Assembly (NCBI GenBank): GCA_013285465.1
Contig: CP053449.1
Location: forward strand, 492,001-556,000
DNA from: Pseudomonadota bacterium
Lineage (GTDB): Bacteria > Pseudomonadota > Alphaproteobacteria > Micavibrionales > CSBR16-224
Reading direction: 5' to 3'
Length of the DNA stretch: 64,000 nucleotides
Positions within the stretch are counted from its first letter, which is position 1; every line of letters starts with the position of its first letter. Position numbers and translations under genes: made by a program. Of this stretch, positions 59,438 to 64,000 are shown in pieces. The notes below the pieces were generated by a model. That model was not told the origin of the DNA. It made no database searches and saw only the letters and a program-made list of their open reading frames with translations.

Positions 59438-60220
59438 TTACGCTCCCGCAGGTTTTTCGGAAATTGTGATGCAGCGGATGGAGGTATCGGGATCAAATGC
59501 GCCGCCCTGCATATCGCCATAGAATTTGATATTCACAAAGCCGGCCCCGGTCAGCAGGTGCGTAATATCTTCCGCCGTATAAAGTTTCGCGCCGCCGCCT
59601 TTGTTTTCCTGATGCGTGCCATCGGGCGCGGTGTAGATCCAGTCCTTGTACACCATATTTGTGTCAGGCTCGTAGCGCGATTCCCAAACTGTTTTATGCC
59701 CGTCTTTTTCCGCGACATCGCGCAAGGTGTTGCTCTGTGCGAAATCCTTCAACACGCGCGCGCCGTTTTTATAGTCAAAGCCAAAAAATCCTCCCGGTTT
59801 TAACGTCTCGAAAATACGCTGCATCATCAGGATGTTTTTATCATCATTCTCGCTGTATCCGAAACTCGTCCACCAGTTGATAGCGGCATCACAGGGTTTG
59901 GACGGCGTAAAATCATAGGCGTTTCCGGTATGAAAGTCGCAGGCCAGATTTTCTGCTGCCGCTTCCGCCTGTGCGCGGGTGATATAGCTGTCAATCAGAT
60001 CAACACCGGTGACATGCAGTCCTTTCCGTGCGAGTGCAAGGCTCAGCGTGCCAAGTCCGCAACCCTGATCGAAAAAACGCATTCCGGCTTTGAGTGATAA
60101 TTTATCCATTAAAAAATCAACGGCTTCATTGACCTCTTTGTCACTGCGCTGCAAACAATGCTGTGCGAACAGATCGTCGTAAAAATCCTGATGCCATGTT
60201 TCCGCTGTGTTTTTGCTCAT
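59438..60220 (-). CDS. class I SAM-dependent methyltransferase
   Basis: A 260-residue methyltransferase with the SAM-binding motif I FFDQGCGLGTLSLAL (49-63), an acidic loop VTGVDLIDSYI, and post-motif LKPGGFFGFDY. The C-terminal half (WESRYEPDTNMVYKDWIY) resembles small-molecule N- or C-methyltransferases. It starts at 60220, overlapping the asnB stop by 4 bp, and ends 6 bp before the NRPS start. Inferred to methylate the NRPS substrate or product. Confidence 0.9.
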   Translation of the reverse strand: MSKNTAETWHQDFYDDLFAQHCLQRSDKEVNEAVDFLMDKLSLKAGMRFFDQGCGLGTLSLALARKGLHVTGVDLIDSYITRAQAEAAAENLACDFHTGNAYDFTPSKPCDAAINWWTSFGYSENDDKNILMMQRIFETLKPGGFFGFDYKNGARVLKDFAQSNTLRDVAEKDGHKTVWESRYEPDTNMVYKDWIYTAPDGTHQENKGGGAKLYTAEDITHLLTGAGFVNIKFYGDMQGGAFDPDTSIRCITISEKPAGA

Positions 60221-62139
60221 GCCGTTTTTTCTGCCAGTCCGAATTTTTGTTGCACCAGATGCGCGGTCAGAACCGTCATTAAAACAGGCTCCATCGCTGT
60301 CCGTGATTTTGCATCCTCTTGCGGCAGTTTGTCCAGCGCGGCAATGATTTTTTTGCGGTTAAAAAACGGCACGGCATTGAAAGACTCGCTACGAATACTG
60401 TCCTGAATAAAGCCGTTTAGCCCGTCATTGGAATAGACGCTGACAGGAGGTGCCATAAAGGGATGCTTCTCGCGGCGGTAAACCCGGTCGGTAATATGCG
60501 GACGAACCGCCTCACGTAGCGCGAATTTTTCCGTCACGCCTTTGATTTTCATCGATAGCGGCATTCTGCACACGGTTTCAAATAAGTGATGATCCAGAAA
60601 GGGCAAGCGGCCTTCAATCGAATGCGCCATTTCCATGCCGTCGCCCAGCGTTTTCAAAATGTAATTGGCCAGTGTGAGTTTGGTCCAGAGATAGAGGGCA
60701 TTATTAACGGGATGTTTGCCTTGCAGCTGTTCCTGCGGCACGGCGCGCATCAAATCCGCATAACAATCCGTTTTGGCAAAATCGTCTTTGTACCGGTCGG
60801 ACAGGATGTGATGGATGCGGTTTCCGAGGGCAGCTTTTGCGGCAAGAAAGGACGGCACATGACCGATACTGTTGGCGACGGCTGCGGTGGGAAGCTCCGC
60901 GCCATAGGCCAGCTGTACGCCGGTGGAAGCCAGATTACTTGCATAGAGTTTTTGCATCTGCAGGGCGGTGTTTTCATTGACCGTGCCTGATGCCAGTAAA
61001 TCCTGCCGCAAATGCGGATAGCCTGCAAAGACTTCATCCGCCCCTTCGCCCGTGAGTGCGACTTTAAATCCGCGTGCGCGGATATGGCGGTTCAGGATGT
61101 ATTTTGCGGCCAGATGGCCGTTTACTGCCAGACCTTCGCCGTAATAAACGGCATCGGGCAGCTCCCGCACCAGATCATCCTGCGAGACATTGACCACATG
61201 CAGATTGGCGCCGTTATGAGCGGCGCTCTCTGCGGCGACGGCATATTCGTCATAGCCGTCATGGGAAAAGCTGACGGTAAAAGCATCAAGAGGCTTGTCG
61301 CTTTCGCTGGCGGCAAGTCCCAGCACGGCACTGGAATCAAGCCCGCCGCTCAGGTGGAAACAGACGGGAACATCGGCACGCAGGCGCAGCCGCACGGCTT
61401 CGGAAAATTTTTCCGCAACGGCATCAACCCATTCCGCTTCGCTGCGGTTATCGGTGTCGGCTTCGGGCAGATAGTCCAGATCCCAATATTTGGAAATTGT
61501 TTTGTGCCCGTTCTTAAAAACCAGCATATGGCCGGGTTTTAACTGGGCGACATTGTCAAATAATGTACGGTCCTGCGGCACATATTGCATCGAGGCGGCA
61601 TGATAGAAGGCATAAGAATCCCAGACCGCGGGAACACCTGCTGCGAATAGCGCCTTTGCTTCGGAGGCAATGAAAAACCCCTGCGCGGTTTCCGCATAGC
61701 AAAGCGGCTTAATGCCGAAACGGTCGCGTGCGGCAAACAGCCATTCCTTGTCATCATCCCATAACAGGAACGCAAACTCGCCGCGCAGATATTGCAGGCA
61801 GTCCGTGCCGTATTCTTCATAAAGATGGATCAGGATTTCGCTGTCTGATCGGGTCGCGAATTGATGACCCTTATCTTCCAGATTTTGACGGATATCTTCA
61901 TAGTTGTAAAATTCGCCATTTACAACGGCGCGGATATGTCCTGTTTCATTGACGAGAGGCTGTTGTCCCGTCGCAAGATCAATAATGGAAAGCCGCGCAT
62001 GCCCTAATCCGGTCTTGCCGTTTTGAGACACCCAAATACCGGTGCCGTCAGGTCCGCGGTGATGCAGCGCTTTCAGCCCTGCCTGCAAATCCGTTTTGCG
62101 GAGGCCGTCGCGCGACAAAATGCCGATTATGCCGCACAT
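60217..62139 (-). CDS. asparagine synthetase (glutamine-hydrolysing) family
   Basis: A 640-residue class II glutamine amidotransferase plus ATP-pyrophosphatase. The catalytic Cys2 follows the start Met (MCGIIGILS). HHRGPDGTG, NGEFYNYEDI and SDSEILIHLYEEYG define the glutaminase half. The synthetase half has the PP-loop LSGGLDSSA and LTGEGADEVFAGYP. It could make asparagine, but its place between an alcohol dehydrogenase and a methyltransferase in a biosynthetic operon suggests amidation of a pathway acid. Its ATG overlaps the adh stop by one base (TAATG). Confidence 0.93.
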   Translation of the reverse strand: MCGIIGILSRDGLRKTDLQAGLKALHHRGPDGTGIWVSQNGKTGLGHARLSIIDLATGQQPLVNETGHIRAVVNGEFYNYEDIRQNLEDKGHQFATRSDSEILIHLYEEYGTDCLQYLRGEFAFLLWDDDKEWLFAARDRFGIKPLCYAETAQGFFIASEAKALFAAGVPAVWDSYAFYHAASMQYVPQDRTLFDNVAQLKPGHMLVFKNGHKTISKYWDLDYLPEADTDNRSEAEWVDAVAEKFSEAVRLRLRADVPVCFHLSGGLDSSAVLGLAASESDKPLDAFTVSFSHDGYDEYAVAAESAAHNGANLHVVNVSQDDLVRELPDAVYYGEGLAVNGHLAAKYILNRHIRARGFKVALTGEGADEVFAGYPHLRQDLLASGTVNENTALQMQKLYASNLASTGVQLAYGAELPTAAVANSIGHVPSFLAAKAALGNRIHHILSDRYKDDFAKTDCYADLMRAVPQEQLQGKHPVNNALYLWTKLTLANYILKTLGDGMEMAHSIEGRLPFLDHHLFETVCRMPLSMKIKGVTEKFALREAVRPHITDRVYRREKHPFMAPPVSVYSNDGLNGFIQDSIRSESFNAVPFFNRKKIIAALDKLPQEDAKSRTAMEPVLMTVLTAHLVQQKFGLAEKTA

Positions 62140-63077
62140 TATTCTACCTCGGGCTCTGTTCCCGGTTTAAAAAACACTTTTGATGTCTCACTGGTTTTCG
62201 ATGCAGCGAAGACGGCGGCAAAGCTTTCCAGATCATGCACATCACCCAGTAGATCATCAACCTGAATGCGTCCTTCGGCCATTAAAGCGATTGCCTCGTC
62301 AAAGGGGCCGTAATTGACAGCCTGCATGGTGACTTCTTTTTTAACGGCAAGGTCAAAACAGATGCCGACCGGCTCATGCTTGCGGCTGCGGATAATCACG
62401 CGTCCGCGCGGGCGGACGGCGCGGAAGATTTCTTCCATTGCGGCCTCTGTCGCCAGTGTTTCGATGGCGAAATCATAAGCGTTATCTTCCAGTTTTTCCG
62501 TTTGCGGGTCATGGATGCTGACATTATCAAAACCGTAGGAACGCATGATGCGCCGGATCAGTTTGGCAAAACGGTTATTGCCGTAAATAAAGCCGCGCTG
62601 TGCGGGAGAAATATCGGCCTTCATAACCGCGAGGGCGGCGGCGACAGGCTCGCTATAGGCACCGTGTTTAAAAGAGACATTTGCGGGAAGCTTATAGACC
62701 GTATTGGCGGGAACGCGGATATATTCGGCAAAGGCACCGTCATGGTTGATTCCCAGCATGGTCGTGTTCTGGCAGCTGTCCTTTGCGCCGGAATTGCAAA
62801 AGCCGCATTTGCCGCAGGGGATAACGGGCATGACAGTCACGCGGTCACCTTTGGCAAAGCCTTGGGCATCCGCTCCGGCATCTTCAACAATACCGGCAAA
62901 TTCGTGGCCGAGCGTAACGGTTTCATTGCCGTTGATTAACCCGTCGGCCATAAAGACATCTGTACGGCACAGCCCTGCCAATGCGATGCGGATAACAACA
63001 TCATCGGCGGATTGCACTTGCGGCTGTTCAATATTGCGGACGGCAACGTCCGTTTTGTCTTTTATCAGGGCGCGCAT
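62139..63077 (-). CDS. zinc-dependent medium-chain dehydrogenase with degenerate cofactor motif
   Basis: A 312-residue member of the zinc alcohol dehydrogenase family. Catalytic zinc ligands are Cys37 (GLCRTD) and His58-Glu59 (LGHEFAG); structural zinc is held by Cys88, Cys91, Cys94 and Cys102. The Rossmann GxGxxG is degenerate: it reads IYGNNRFAKLI (about 165-175). Cofactor binding may therefore be altered or weak. The start at 63077 has GGAG; longer frames into the AT-rich region are unlikely. It is the first gene of the operon. Confidence 0.87.
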   Translation of the reverse strand: MRALIKDKTDVAVRNIEQPQVQSADDVVIRIALAGLCRTDVFMADGLINGNETVTLGHEFAGIVEDAGADAQGFAKGDRVTVMPVIPCGKCGFCNSGAKDSCQNTTMLGINHDGAFAEYIRVPANTVYKLPANVSFKHGAYSEPVAAALAVMKADISPAQRGFIYGNNRFAKLIRRIMRSYGFDNVSIHDPQTEKLEDNAYDFAIETLATEAAMEEIFRAVRPRGRVIIRSRKHEPVGICFDLAVKKEVTMQAVNYGPFDEAIALMAEGRIQVDDLLGDVHDLESFAAVFAASKTSETSKVFFKPGTEPEVE

Positions 63078-63157
63078 CTCTTTAACTCCGTTTTTTCGCG
63101 TGTGTATTTTTATTAACATAAGAAACTTTATTTTCAAACTATAAAATAGATATACGC

Positions 63158-63202
63158 ATTTTGAGCATAAGTAAAGCGTTATTATGCTTATTTTGAGCAT
63201 AA
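63158..63202. promoter_or_regulatory. repeated operator-like motif upstream of the biosynthetic operon
   Basis: ATTTTGAGCATAA occurs twice as a direct repeat (63158-63170 and 63190-63202), exactly 32 bp apart, about three helical turns. The second copy is half of an inverted repeat, TTATGCT (63182-63188) / AGCATAA (63196-63202). It lies between the divergent adh operon and the VOC gene, so a regulator may control one or both. Confidence 0.6.
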
Positions 63203-63268
63203 ATGAAAAAAATAGGAGGGAAACTTTAAAATTGCTAAGCTGGCACGGTAAAATACAGGAGAAAAATA

Positions 63269-63706
63269 ATGGAACAGCGTATCAGTCTTATGACACTTGG
63301 TGTGTCAGACCTTAAAAAATCCCGCGCATTCTATGATTCGCTGGGCTGGAAAACGGCTTCTGAAGATATGGCGGAAGAAATCGTCGCCTATGATCTGAAT
63401 AATATGACATTGGCATTATATCCTTTCGACAAATTGATGGCGGATGCCAAGCTGACATTTGAAAAACCGCTGCATTCGGCGGTGACGATCGCCTATAATG
63501 TGCGGACGGAAGATGAGGTGGACAGCATATTGGCGGAAGCGGTAAAGGCGGGCGGTATGCTGGTTAAAGCCGGTGAAAAAGTTTTTTGGGGCGGTTATTC
63601 CGGTTATTTTGCCGACCCCGACGGTCATTTGTGGGAGGTCGCGCATAATCCTATGGCACCGCTGGGACCGGACGGGGAATTTCAATGGAAGGGCTGCACG
63701 GCGTAA
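63269..63706 (+). CDS. VOC-superfamily (glyoxalase/bleomycin resistance-like) protein
   Basis: A 145-residue metalloprotein of the vicinal oxygen chelate fold with two beta-alpha-beta-beta-beta halves: MTLGVSDLKKSRAFYDSLGW at the start and SGYFADPDGHLWEVAHNP at the end. The Glu of WEVA is a likely metal ligand. Such proteins are isomerases, dioxygenases or resistance proteins. It is divergent from the biosynthetic operon across a region with operator repeats, so a self-resistance or tailoring role is possible but unproven. AGGAG lies before the ATG. Confidence 0.85.
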   Translation: MEQRISLMTLGVSDLKKSRAFYDSLGWKTASEDMAEEIVAYDLNNMTLALYPFDKLMADAKLTFEKPLHSAVTIAYNVRTEDEVDSILAEAVKAGGMLVKAGEKVFWGGYSGYFADPDGHLWEVAHNPMAPLGPDGEFQWKGCTA

Positions 63707-63764
63707 TTCCCCCAGCGTAAAAAAACTTTAACGAATATGTAACAAAACTTTCCTACACTGCGAA

Positions 63765-63813
63765 TGACGGTATGGCGGCTTATACCGTCACTTTAATTCC
63801 CGGCAAGCGGGAA
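63765..63813 (+). promoter_or_regulatory. two hairpins in the leader of the small secreted gene
   Basis: A perfect 9-bp stem, TGACGGTAT (63765-63773) with ATACCGTCA (63782-63790), is followed by a 6-bp stem, TTCCCG (63797-63802) with CGGGAA (63808-63813). The first could end the VOC transcript; the second lies in the probable 5' leader of the gene at 63857. Confidence 0.4.
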
Positions 63814-63856
63814 AATGTTAAACATGATGTTATTGTTTTTAAGGAGCATATACACA

Positions 63857-64000
63857 ATGAAAGCACAGACAAAAACCAAAATAACAAATCCTATGACGGC
63901 AGCGGTTGTTGCCGGACTTTTTGCTGTCGGTACCATGGGCGCAAGTGCAGCCTATGCCGGTGATAAGGCGAATAGCTGCGGCGCACATGGCTGCAAAGCA
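63857..64000 (+). CDS. small secreted Cys-containing protein, 3'-truncated, possible metallophore precursor
   Basis: Forty-eight codons are visible before the window ends. A long signal peptide (about 1-36, basic start MKAQTKTK then a hydrophobic core ending ASAAYAG) leads to DKANSCGAHGCKA. A signal peptide followed directly by spaced Cys-Gly motifs recalls the bufferin/DUF2282 and related copper-binding RiPP precursors. AAGGAG precedes the ATG. The assignment needs the missing downstream genes. Confidence 0.6.
   Translation, partial: MKAQTKTKITNPMTAAVVAGLFAVGTMGASAAYAGDKANSCGAHGCKA

Overview
The window reads as chromosome of a heterotrophic, microaerobically respiring alphaproteobacterium of moderate GC content. 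The evidence is the gene content: a split xdhABC set with a NifS4-like desulfurase, a ccoNOQP-ccoGHIS cluster next to an FNR-type regulator, hutF/hutG-type histidine breakdown and a bacterial kynurenine operon. A deep-branching lineage is possible, but the genus cannot be fixed from the sequence. Coding density is very high, with many 1-17 bp overlaps. I see no rRNA, tRNA, insertion sequence, phage or CRISPR array.

Layout. (1) 1-4.6 kb: histidine degradation (hutG cut by the window edge, hutI, hutF) and an aspartate-type aminotransferase. (2) 4.6-8.0 kb: a small potassium channel, two poorly characterised proteins and a secreted FecR-domain protein. (3) 8.0-14.7 kb, minus strand: an EamA transporter followed by xdhA-xdhB-xdhC-nifS, a purine-oxidising operon with its own cofactor maturation genes. 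(4) 14.8-23.6 kb, plus strand: a nine-gene kynurenine operon running from formylkynurenine through 3-hydroxyanthranilate to 2-aminomuconate and its deaminated product, headed by an aldo/keto reductase and an atypical SDR. (5) 23.6-29.3 kb: a pentapeptide-repeat protein with a long, structured upstream region, a DUF2089-LemA-TPM operon, L-lactate dehydrogenase and a DUF1835 protein. (6) 29.6-33.6 kb: a YiiX-like hydrolase, a large M48 peptidase and a secreted protein made of 19 seven-residue charged repeats. (7) 33.7-44.5 kb: a respiration and copper block. A CRP/FNR regulator with a cysteine-rich tail sits between two perfect FNR boxes. One box faces a minus-strand trio (46-residue membrane protein, DUF2946, outer-membrane protein). 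The other precedes ompW-ccoNOQP-ccoGHIS. (8) 44.6-52.97 kb: a diguanylate cyclase, a secreted ChaN/EreA-like protein, a small secreted protein, a seven-domain hybrid histidine kinase and a lipoprotein hydrolase. (9) 53.0-54.8 kb: an RhlE-like helicase and a cold-shock protein with a long leader. (10) 54.9-63.1 kb: a small biosynthetic operon (zinc alcohol dehydrogenase, asparagine synthetase, methyltransferase, one-module A-T-reductase NRPS, NadR-like protein) facing a Fe/2-oxoglutarate dioxygenase. (11) The end: a VOC protein and a truncated small secreted Cys-containing protein that may be a metallophore precursor.

The most promising leads are the five-gene adh-asnB-MT-NRPS-nadR operon, the FNR variant with its divergent copper-linked operon, the kynurenine operon with unassigned reductases, and a 13-bp promoter element with identical spacing in front of two secreted charged-repeat proteins about 26 kb apart.
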